This document shows, piece by piece, positions 43,216 to 50,337 of a DNA stretch of 64,000 bases. Both the position numbers and the translations under genes were made by a program. The DNA is taken from contig NZ_JAGGNA010000001.1 in NCBI RefSeq assembly GCF_017875765.1, positions 2,197,001 through 2,261,000 on the forward strand, in the 5' to 3' direction. The notes below the pieces were generated by a model, which was given only the letters and a program-made list of their open reading frames with translations, did no database searches and had not been told where the DNA came from. Origin of the DNA: Flavobacterium sp. CG_23.5. GTDB taxonomy: Bacteria > Bacteroidota > Bacteroidia > Flavobacteriales > Flavobacteriaceae. The first letter of the stretch is position 1. Each line of letters starts with the position of its first letter.

Positions 43216-45318
43216 TTATATTTTTAAATCATTTAATAAATGTAAAACTTTCTCGTTTTTCTCACCACTTTTCATTTCTATAAGTTGCGCTTCGAAATGC
43301 GTATAGTTATTCAAATCATTTTGTAAATTTTGAATAGCTAAAATTCTAACGGCAGTCATTTGACTTTTTAAAGACATTGTATATAATTTAGTCAATGACT
43401 CTTCTTCAATGTCTTTAATCTTAACTTTATCAGAATAGTGCAAAATCAAATTAGAAAACAACAAGGAGTTATTATCATTTTTAATATTCTTAACAATAGT
43501 TTGAATAATTAAACTGTAATTATCAATACTTTTTATGTTTTCAATAATAGAATTTAAAATCAAAACCGCATTATTCTCGTCCTTTTCCTTCACATATTTA
43601 TTGATTTCTTTTTGGGTATTCATCAATAAATTTTCTTCTTTCTTGCCTTTTTCTTCCCAGGCATCTTTCAATCCAACGGTTTTATTAAAGACAATTTTAC
43701 CTTCGGATGTGTCTTTATCGACATTAAAATAACCCAAACGTTGAAACTGGAATTTTTCATCTGATTTTACGTCAGATAAACTTGGTTCCACAAATCCTTT
43801 TACAATTTGCAAAGAACTAGGATTCATAAAATCTAAGAAATTTTTCTCCTTATGACTGTCCGGCGCTTCATCAATAAATAAACGATCATACAAACGAACT
43901 TCTGCTTCCAAAGCATGTTTTATAGAAACCCAATGTAAGGTTCCAGCAACTTTTCTTTGACTGGCTTCACTCCCACTTCCGCTTCTACTGTCTTCATCAT
44001 ACGTCACATGAATTTCAGTGATATTTCCTGCAGCATCTTTAACAACGCTTTCGCCTTTAATGATATAGGCATTTTTTAGTCGCACTTCTCTCCCTAAACT
44101 CAATCGGAAAAATTTAGCCGGCGCCTCTTCTAAAAAGTCTTCTCTTTCAATGTATAATTCTCTTGAAAAAGGGACTTTTCTGAAACCCGCGTTTTCATCT
44201 TCCTGATTATTTTCGGCTTCCAACCATTCTTCTTTTGCTTCCGGGTAATTAGTGATAATCAATATTATCGGATCCAAAACTGCCATAACTCTGAGAGCCG
44301 TTTTGTTTAAATCTTCACGCAAACAAAATTCCAAAAGTGAAACATCTATGACATTTTCTCTTTTGGCAACTCCGATAATATCACAAAATTTACGAATAGA
44401 AGCAGCGGTATACCCTCTTCTTCTCAAGCCGGAAATCGTAGGCATTCTTGGGTCATCCCAACCGTTTACTATATTTTCCTGAACTAATTGCAATAATTTA
44501 CGTTTACTCATTACGGTGTAATTCAAGTTCAAACGCGCAAATTCATATTGATGTGGTTTTACTTTTGAATCATCATAAATTTGGTCTAAAAACCAATTGT
44601 ATAATTCTCTATGCATCACAAATTCCAACGTACAAATAGAATGCGAAATTTGTTCGATGTAATCACTTTCGCCATGTGCATAATCATACATCGGATAGAT
44701 TTTCCAATCGTTTCCGGTTCGGTGATGATGGCGGTGTAAAATTCGATACATCAATGGATCACGCATCAACATATTAGTTGATTTCATATCAATTTTAGCA
44801 CGTAAAACATGACTTCCTTCGGGGAAATCACCGTTTTTCATTCCTTCAAATAAACTAAGATTTTCTTCTACAGAACGGTTTCTATAAGGTCCATCAACAC
44901 CAGGTTGTGTAGGCGTTCCTTTTTGGATAGCCATATCCTCAGAGGATTGACTATCAATATACGCTTTACCATTTTTAATCATGGCAACAGCCCAATCATA
45001 TAATTGCTGAAAATAATCAGAAGAATACAATTCTTCAGTCCAATCAAAACCCAACCATTTCAAATCTTCTTTGATAGCGTCTACGTATTCCTGCTCTTCT
45101 TTGGCTGGATTAGTATCATCAAAACGCAAGTTTACTGGCGCATTATATTTTAATCCTAAACCAAAATTCAAGCAGATCGATTTGGCATGGCCAATATGTA
45201 AATAACCATTAGGTTCCGGTGGAAAACGAAAACGCAATTTATCTTGAGGAAAACCGCTTGATAAACTGTCTTCAATAATTTGTTCTATAAAATGGAGCGA
45301 TTTTTCTTCGGTTGACAT
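43216..45318 (-). CDS. glnS: Glutaminyl-tRNA synthetase with C-terminal extension
   Basis: 700-residue class I synthetase charging tRNA-Gln. The HIGH motif is seen in PEPNGYLHIGHAKSICLN and the KMSKS motif as VMSKRKLL. The anticodon-binding beta-barrels run to about residue 550 (ending VFNKTVGLKDAWEEK). After that is an unusual tail of about 140 residues made of helical segments rich in Asn, Leu and Lys (INKYVKEKDENNAVLILNS) that E. coli-type GlnRS (about 550 aa) lacks. The extension resembles HEAT-like repeats or a YqeY-like domain, though I cannot settle which. Start at MSTEEKSLHF. Monocistronic. Confidence 0.9.
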   Translation of the reverse strand: MSTEEKSLHFIEQIIEDSLSSGFPQDKLRFRFPPEPNGYLHIGHAKSICLNFGLGLKYNAPVNLRFDDTNPAKEEQEYVDAIKEDLKWLGFDWTEELYSSDYFQQLYDWAVAMIKNGKAYIDSQSSEDMAIQKGTPTQPGVDGPYRNRSVEENLSLFEGMKNGDFPEGSHVLRAKIDMKSTNMLMRDPLMYRILHRHHHRTGNDWKIYPMYDYAHGESDYIEQISHSICTLEFVMHRELYNWFLDQIYDDSKVKPHQYEFARLNLNYTVMSKRKLLQLVQENIVNGWDDPRMPTISGLRRRGYTAASIRKFCDIIGVAKRENVIDVSLLEFCLREDLNKTALRVMAVLDPIILIITNYPEAKEEWLEAENNQEDENAGFRKVPFSRELYIEREDFLEEAPAKFFRLSLGREVRLKNAYIIKGESVVKDAAGNITEIHVTYDEDSRSGSGSEASQRKVAGTLHWVSIKHALEAEVRLYDRLFIDEAPDSHKEKNFLDFMNPSSLQIVKGFVEPSLSDVKSDEKFQFQRLGYFNVDKDTSEGKIVFNKTVGLKDAWEEKGKKEENLLMNTQKEINKYVKEKDENNAVLILNSIIENIKSIDNYSLIIQTIVKNIKNDNNSLLFSNLILHYSDKVKIKDIEEESLTKLYTMSLKSQMTAVRILAIQNLQNDLNNYTHFEAQLIEMKSGEKNEKVLHLLNDLKI

Positions 45319-45436
45319 ATTTTTTCTTAATTTTAGCAAAGATAAAAAAGTTTAAGGTTTAATGTTTAATGTTTCCATAGAAACCTATGAAAAGTTAGCA
45401 ATTCCGCTTTAAATTTTAAACAAAAAAATTAAATTA

Positions 45437-45796
45437 ATGGGATTTATAAAATTAAAAAACATCAGAACTTACTCTTATCATGGTTGTTTGCTGGAAGAGA
45501 GTAAAATAGGTTCCGATTACAGAGTAGATTTAAAAATAAAAACAGATTTACGGAAATCGTCCTTTTCAGATGATCTGAATGAAACGGTGGATTATGTGCA
45601 TTTAAATCGAATTGTGGAAGAAGAAATGGCTATTCGATCTAACTTGCTGGAACATGCGGCACAACGTATTATGACAAGAATTTTCAAAGAACTACCATCG
45701 GTTTCTAAGGTAATTTTACAAGTATCAAAATTAAATCCTCCTATGGGCGGTGATGTTGAAGCAGTTACTGTAGAGTTAGAAGAAGATAGAAACTAA
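45437..45796 (+). CDS. folB: Dihydroneopterin aldolase
   Basis: 119-residue folate-pathway enzyme cleaving dihydroneopterin to hydroxymethyl-dihydropterin. The substrate- and oligomer-forming segments are seen: YSYHGCLLEESKIGSDYRVD (with the Tyr/Glu residues of FolB) and the C-terminal LNPPMGGDVEAVTVELEE. In-frame and of normal length. It lies just upstream of tRNA-Cys; the intervening 105 bp contain no other gene. Confidence 0.9.
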   Translation: MGFIKLKNIRTYSYHGCLLEESKIGSDYRVDLKIKTDLRKSSFSDDLNETVDYVHLNRIVEEEMAIRSNLLEHAAQRIMTRIFKELPSVSKVILQVSKLNPPMGGDVEAVTVELEEDRN

Positions 45797-45901
45797 GTTA
45801 ATTAGGAGTTACCCATTACGAATCACGAATTTTTAAAACTTTGTGGTTATTGGCTTTCCTTTTTTAACTTTTTTACTATATTTGCACACCAATAAATAAT
45901 T

Positions 45902-45972
45902 GGCGTCGTGGCCGAGTGGCTAGGCTGGGCTCTGCAAAAGCTCCTACTCCGGTTCGAATCCGGACGATGCCT
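45902..45972 (+). tRNA. tRNA-Cys (GCA)
   Basis: Folds as a full cloverleaf: acceptor GGCGTCG/CGATGCC with one G-U pair, D-arm with GAGTGGCTA loop, anticodon loop CTGCAAA (anticodon GCA), T-arm TCCGG-TTCGAAT-CCGGA. Discriminator base is U, an identity element for Cys. CCA is not encoded. A terminator follows directly. Confidence 0.95.
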
Positions 45973-45976
45973 CTAA

Positions 45977-46006
45977 AAGAGATACAGAAATGTATCTCTT
46001 TTTTTT
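45977..46006 (+). terminator. Rho-independent terminator of tRNA-Cys
   Basis: AAGAGATACA pairs with TGTATCTCTT around a 4-base loop, then eight T. The same sequence is repeated at about 46385-46420 inside the repeat array, showing the array grew by copying this segment. Confidence 0.85.
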
Positions 46007-46531
46007 GTTTCAATTTTTAGGAAAAATTAAATAAAGTTATGGTTTGAATCTGTCCCGAAGCTTCGGGAGATGCCTCTAAAACCTTCAAAGCAATTTGGAG
46101 GTTTTTTTATATCTAATTTTTAGAAAAAATTAATTAAAGATATAGTTCGAATCAGTCCCGAAGCTTCGGGAGATGCCTCTAAAACCTTCAAAGCAATTTG
46201 GAGGTTTTTTTATATCTAATTTTTAGAAAAAATTAATTAAAGATATAGTTCGAATCAGTCCCGAAGCTTCGGGAGATGCCTCTAAAACCTTCAAAGAAAT
46301 TTGGAGGTTTTTTTATGTCTAATTTTTAGGAAAAATTAAATAACGTTATGGTTTGAATCTGTCCCGAAGCTTCGGGAGATGCCTCTAAAAGAGATACAGA
46401 AATGTATCTCTTTTTTTTTGTTTCAATTTTTAGGAAAAATTAAATAAAGTTATGGTTTGAATCTGTCCCGAAGCTTAGGGAGATGCCTCTAAAACCTTCA
46501 AAGCAATTTGGAGGTTTTTTTATGTCTAATT
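46007..46531 (+). repeat. tRNA-derived about 103-bp tandem array, part A (units 1-5)
   Basis: Five tandem units with period 103-104 bp. Each has a T-arm-like GTTTGAATCTG or GTTCGAATCAG, the palindrome TCCCGAAGCTTCGGGA (first bases at 46053, 46156, 46259, 46362 and 46466, the last with one change), GATGCCTCTAAAA as in the end of tRNA-Cys, and a terminator hairpin. Units 1-3 carry a hairpin of type CCTTCAAAGCAATTTGGAGG; unit 4 carries the tRNA-Cys terminator. The IS starts 50 bp after unit 5's palindrome. Confidence 0.85.
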
Positions 46532-46571
46532 TGTCCCGTCCTGAAATAGCGATACACAAAAAAGTATCCTA

Positions 46572-47006
46572 ATGGAAAAGCTAGAAGTAACTCGCTATTT
46601 AAAGCGAACTCAAAAAGACTATTCAATGTCTTTTAAATTACAAATTGTTCAAGAAATTGAGCAAGGACAACTTACTGCTACAGAAGCTACAAAGAAATAT
46701 GAGATTCAATGTAGAAAAACTGTCGTTAATTGGCTTAGAAAATTTGGTAACTTTGATTGGGAAAATCAAATGCCTTTTAATATGCCCAAATCACCCGAAC
46801 AGAAGATAATGGAACTTGAGTCTCAAGTTAAATTATTAGAGAAACAGAAAGCGCTTCTTGAGCGACACGCTTTTGTCGCTGACAAGAAAGCTATCATTTT
46901 TGATATGATGATTGATATTGCAGAAAAAGAATATCAAATTGACATACGAAAAAACTCATCACCCGAACAATCGATCATTTTAAAGAACAACAAAAACAAA
47001 CAGTAA
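46572..47006 (+). CDS. IS3-family transposase OrfA
   Basis: 144-residue helix-turn-helix protein of the insertion sequence. The N-terminal half (QEIEQGQLTATEATKKYEIQ, with TVVNWLRKFG) is the typical recognition HTH of IS3-family OrfA. The C-terminal half is a leucine-zipper-like coiled coil (LESQVKLLEKQKALLERHAF). It overlaps orfB by one base (TAATG), so orfB is made by reinitiation or by frameshifting into an OrfAB fusion. Confidence 0.88.
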   Translation: MEKLEVTRYLKRTQKDYSMSFKLQIVQEIEQGQLTATEATKKYEIQCRKTVVNWLRKFGNFDWENQMPFNMPKSPEQKIMELESQVKLLEKQKALLERHAFVADKKAIIFDMMIDIAEKEYQIDIRKNSSPEQSIILKNNKNKQ

Positions 47007-47872
47007 TGTTTGCCTGTACTTTGTTTGGGGTAGATAGACAGGTTTATTATCGAAAAATAAAAAGAAGAATAGCTAGACAATCTAACGCTTCAAAAGTGGT
47101 TTCTATGGTTTTAGAAATCAGACAAACTATGCCTAGAATTGGAGCAAAAAAGTTGTATTTTCTTTTGAATAATGAATTAAAACAATTAAAAATAGGCAGG
47201 GATAAATTTATCAACATCCTTAGAGCCAATCATTTATTAATTACGCCTAAACGCTCCTATCATATAACAACGAACTCGCATCATCGATTCAGGAAACATC
47301 AAAACCAAATTCTAGAATTGCAAATACAGCGGCCCGAACAAGTCTGGGTATCGGACATCACCTATATTGGCAAAAGAGAAAGTCCTCGCTATTTAAGTTT
47401 GGTAACCGATGCGTATTCTAAGAAAATAATGGGCTACAATGTAGCTGATAATATGAATACAGAAAGCACTTTGGCTGCTTTGGAAAATGCAGTAAAGTAT
47501 AGAAAAAACAAGGATTTACCATTAATACATCATTCTGATAGGGGATTACAATATTGTGCTAACGAATATCAAAAACTACTCAATAAAAGCAAAATAAAAT
47601 GTAGCATGACGCAAAATTCAGATCCTTATGAAAATGCTGTGGCAGAAAGAATAAATGGTATTTTAAAGCAAGAATTTAATATTGATAAATACAGCCAGAG
47701 CTTGCCTGTAATGAAACAAATAATAAAAGAAGTTGTTGAAATCTACAACAATAAAAGACCCCATTATTCTAATTTTATGCTTACACCTAACCAAATGCAT
47801 GTGCAGAATCAAATTAAAATGAGAACCTATAAAACAAAAAACAGCAGTAAACTTTTGCTTACTACTGTTTAA
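47006..47872 (+). CDS. IS3-family transposase OrfB (DDE integrase)
   Basis: 288-residue catalytic subunit. The three acidic residues of the retroviral-type integrase fold are present: D in VWVSDITYIGK, D in HHSDRGLQYC, and E in ENAVAERINGILKQ. An N-terminal HTH_21-like region (RIGAKKLYFLLNNELKQL) precedes them. No stop or frameshift interrupts the gene. It ends 53 bp before the right terminal repeat. Confidence 0.93.
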   Translation: MFACTLFGVDRQVYYRKIKRRIARQSNASKVVSMVLEIRQTMPRIGAKKLYFLLNNELKQLKIGRDKFINILRANHLLITPKRSYHITTNSHHRFRKHQNQILELQIQRPEQVWVSDITYIGKRESPRYLSLVTDAYSKKIMGYNVADNMNTESTLAALENAVKYRKNKDLPLIHHSDRGLQYCANEYQKLLNKSKIKCSMTQNSDPYENAVAERINGILKQEFNIDKYSQSLPVMKQIIKEVVEIYNNKRPHYSNFMLTPNQMHVQNQIKMRTYKTKNSSKLLLTTV

Positions 47873-47925
47873 TAATTTGTATATTTATTTTTATTAATCC
47901 TGTATCGTTTTTTTAGGACTAGACA

Positions 47926-48663
47926 ATTTTTAGAAAAAATTAATTAAAGATATAGTTCGAATCCGTCCCGAAGCTTCGGGAGATGCCTCTAAAACCTTCA
48001 AAGCAATTTGGAGGTTTTTTTATGTCTAATTTTTAGAAAAAATTAAGTAAAGATATAGTTCGAATCCGTCCCGAAGCTTCGGGAGATGCCTCTAAAACCT
48101 TCAAAGCAATTTGGAGGTTTTTTTATGTCTAATTTTTAGAAAAAATTAAGTAAAGATATAGTTCGAATCCGTCCCGAAGCTTCGGGAGATGCCTCTAAAA
48201 CCTTCAAAGCAATTTGGAGGTTTTTTTATGTCTAATTTTTAGAAAAAATTAATTAAAGATATAGTTCGAATCCGTCCCGAAGCTTCGGGAGATGCCTCTA
48301 AAACCTTCAAAGCAATTTGGAGGCTTTTTTATGTCTAATTTTTAGAAAAAATTAAGTAAAGATATAGTTCGAATCCGTCCCGAAGCTTCGGGAGATGCCT
48401 CTAAAACCTTCAAAGCAATTTGGAGGTTTTTTTATGTCTAATTTTTAAGAAAAATTAAGTAAAGATAACGTTCAAATCCGTCCCGAAGCTTCGGGAGATG
48501 CCTCTAAAACCTTCAAAGCAATTTGGAGGTTTTTTTATGTCTAATTTTTAAGAAAAATTAAGTAAAGATAACGTTCGAATCCGTCCCGAAGCTTCGGGAG
48601 ATGCTTCTAAAACCTTCAAAGAAATTTGGAGGTTTTTTTATGTCTAATTTTTAGAAAAATTAA
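47926..48663 (+). repeat. tRNA-derived 103-bp tandem array, part B (units 6-12)
   Basis: Seven more units with a 103-bp period (palindrome starts at 47966, 48069, 48172, 48275, 48378, 48481 and 48584). Each unit contains GTTCGAATCCG, the 16-bp palindrome, GATGCCTCTAAAA, a terminator hairpin (AAAACCTTCAAA / TTTGGAGGTTTT) and an AT-rich spacer. No spacer differs between copies, so this is not CRISPR. The sequence is more uniform here than in part A, suggesting recent expansion. Confidence 0.85.
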
Positions 48664-48730
48664 GTAATACCAAAATACATATGAATTTACTGGAATGGAT
48701 GTGATATAATTAGCAAATATTAATCAAGTC

Positions 48731-48807
48731 TGTCTTTCCGACGAAGGAGGAATCTCATCGAAAATATTCCTCAAAACAATGAGATTCCTCCTTCGTTGGA
48801 ATGACAA
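48731..48807. repeat. Inverted REP-like pair
   Basis: CCGACGAAGGAGGAATCTCAT and its inverted copy ATGAGATTCCTCCTTCGTTGG flank a 29-bp centre. I recognise the TCATTCCGACGAAGGAGG core as a widespread interspersed palindromic repeat in Bacteroidota. Confidence 0.6.
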
Positions 48808-48891
48808 AAAAATTGTTCTAAACAACAAATATAAACTGTAAATCGACCTACTGAAATTACCCATATTTTTAGAGAATCATAAATACAAAAA

Positions 48892-48926
48892 AGCCTAAAT
48901 CGGAATATTACTATCCGATTTAGGCT
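48892..48926 (-). terminator. Rho-independent terminator of the LysE-family gene
   Basis: AGCCTAAATCGGA pairs perfectly with TCCGATTTAGGCT around a 9-base loop, with A-rich and T-rich flanks, 29 bp past the gene's stop. Confidence 0.85.
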
Positions 48927-48954
48927 AAATATTTTTGAAATAAAACTTATTTAA

Positions 48955-49632
48955 CTATTTTTCTATTTTTTCTAAAGCATTTTTAACCATTTGTTTTTCT
49001 TTTGGAAACCAACCTTGGGTTATCAAAACCGTTCCAAAAATCATTAAAACAATACTAATTCCCTTTTTAATTTTTAAAATATTTAAAGGAGTTAATTTGT
49101 TTTTTAACTGCTTGGCTAATAAAATTTTAATGCAATCAACAAACAAATAAGATAAAATTACGGCAGCAAAAAAACTGATCATTCTAGAAGTTTGCATTTC
49201 CAGTTTTGGACCAACTGAAATAATAATTGCCAACCAGAAACCAAGAACTCCAATATTAATAATGTTTAAAAAAAATCCTTTTAAAAATAGACTTCCGTAA
49301 TTCTTTTTAATAATCTCTTTATCAATAATATCAGTATTTACTTTTTCTTCCTTTTTTAACTGTAAAAAAGAAATAATACCATAAACCAACATCAATATAC
49401 CGCCAAAAATAAAAAGAGCAGGCTTATCTTTTAGACTTTGAATCAGTCTGTAACTACCTAAATATGCGATTCCTATAAATACAATATCACCCAATATCAC
49501 ACCTAAATCAAAAACTAATGCTGCTCTAAATCCCTTTATAATACTTGTTTCCAGCAGAATAAAGAAGACAGGACCTATCATAAAACTTAAGAAAATTCCC
49601 CACGGAATACCGGATAAAATATCGTTTATCAT
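48955..49632 (-). CDS. LysE-family amino-acid/threonine efflux transporter
   Basis: 225-residue inner-membrane protein with about six hydrophobic helices (GIFLSFMIGPVFFILLETS, AALVFDLGVILGDIVFIGIA and others). The start with GIPWGIFLSFMIGPVFFILL, including the PVF/L motif, is typical of LysE/RhtB exporters. The substrate is not deducible. It precedes the GIN-domain gene by 38 bp on the same strand. Confidence 0.85.
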   Translation of the reverse strand: MINDILSGIPWGIFLSFMIGPVFFILLETSIIKGFRAALVFDLGVILGDIVFIGIAYLGSYRLIQSLKDKPALFIFGGILMLVYGIISFLQLKKEEKVNTDIIDKEIIKKNYGSLFLKGFFLNIINIGVLGFWLAIIISVGPKLEMQTSRMISFFAAVILSYLFVDCIKILLAKQLKNKLTPLNILKIKKGISIVLMIFGTVLITQGWFPKEKQMVKNALEKIEK

Positions 49633-49669
49633 TAAAATTTAAAATTTATCAAATAGAATTGCAAAACTA

Positions 49670-50335
49670 TTATTTTTCTGTGATAGTTCCGCCTATGAAA
49701 ACTTCTTTATTAATTTGTTTAGGTTTACCGTATATGAAAATAGAGCCTCCAGCTTTCACTTTTGCATCAACCAATGTGGTAGCATATATATCTGCATTTC
49801 CTCCTGCAGAAACGTTTATTGATGTTTGTGTGGTATGTAAATCCTTTGCTTTTAGCATACCTCCAGAAGTAATAACAACATCTTGATTTAATGCTGTTCC
49901 TGCTAAGTCAATTATTCCGCCTGCATTAGCCATAACATTTACTTTTTCTACATCAACAGTCACTTTTATTTCTGCTCCAGCTTTGGCATTCAAATTTAAA
50001 ATAGTTTGCTTAAAAGTAGATTCTCCTGACACATAACTTCCTTCGCTTGCAGTAATGTTTTCTAATTTTTTAAAATACAATTTCACTATAATATCATTGC
50101 CTGAAAGTAATTTTGGAAAAGGCATTCTAACTTTTAATATGCCATTTTTATTTACCGCTTCCACTTCATTGGCTCTATTTCCAGTAATGACTACTTTATT
50201 TTCTGAAGATGGAATTAATTTCACATTGATTTTGTCAAATACTCTGACTTCATTAAAATCCCCTATGTTTCTCGTTATCTGTGCAAATGTTAATTGAGTT
50301 AATAACACAAATGCAATTATAAATACTTTTTTCAT
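49670..50335 (-). CDS. GIN-domain (DUF2807) putative auto-transporter adhesin
   Basis: 221-residue secreted protein with a signal peptide (MKKVFIIAFVLLTQLTFAQ). The remainder is a right-handed beta-solenoid of short strands (KAGAEIKVTVDVEKVNVMAN, AGGIIDLAGTALNQDVVI), the GIN domain. Proteins of this type sit in the periplasm or outer membrane in Bacteroidota; the exact role is unknown. It ends 37 bp upstream of the LysE gene start and begins 2 bp after the rnr stop, so rnr, this gene and LysE may share one transcript. Confidence 0.85.
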   Translation of the reverse strand: MKKVFIIAFVLLTQLTFAQITRNIGDFNEVRVFDKINVKLIPSSENKVVITGNRANEVEAVNKNGILKVRMPFPKLLSGNDIIVKLYFKKLENITASEGSYVSGESTFKQTILNLNAKAGAEIKVTVDVEKVNVMANAGGIIDLAGTALNQDVVITSGGMLKAKDLHTTQTSINVSAGGNADIYATTLVDAKVKAGGSIFIYGKPKQINKEVFIGGTITEK

Positions 50336-50337
50336 TT

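Larger units (their letters stand above)
46532..47925 (+). mobile_element. Complete IS3-family insertion sequence
   Basis: 1394-bp element with imperfect terminal inverted repeats: left TGTCCCGTCCTGAAATAGCG, and right end reading TGTCTAGTCCTAAAAAAACG on the other strand. It holds two reading frames, orfA and orfB. The flanking sequence shows that it split a repeat unit: ATT occurs on both sides (3-bp target duplication), and joining the flanks restores the array sequence CTAATTTTTAG. Both genes are intact, so it may be mobile. Confidence 0.92.

Noticed and set aside
46053..48599. Regularly spaced repeats at first resembling a CRISPR array
   Set aside because: Units are continuous with the same sequence between palindromes, no unique spacers occur, and no cas genes are nearby.
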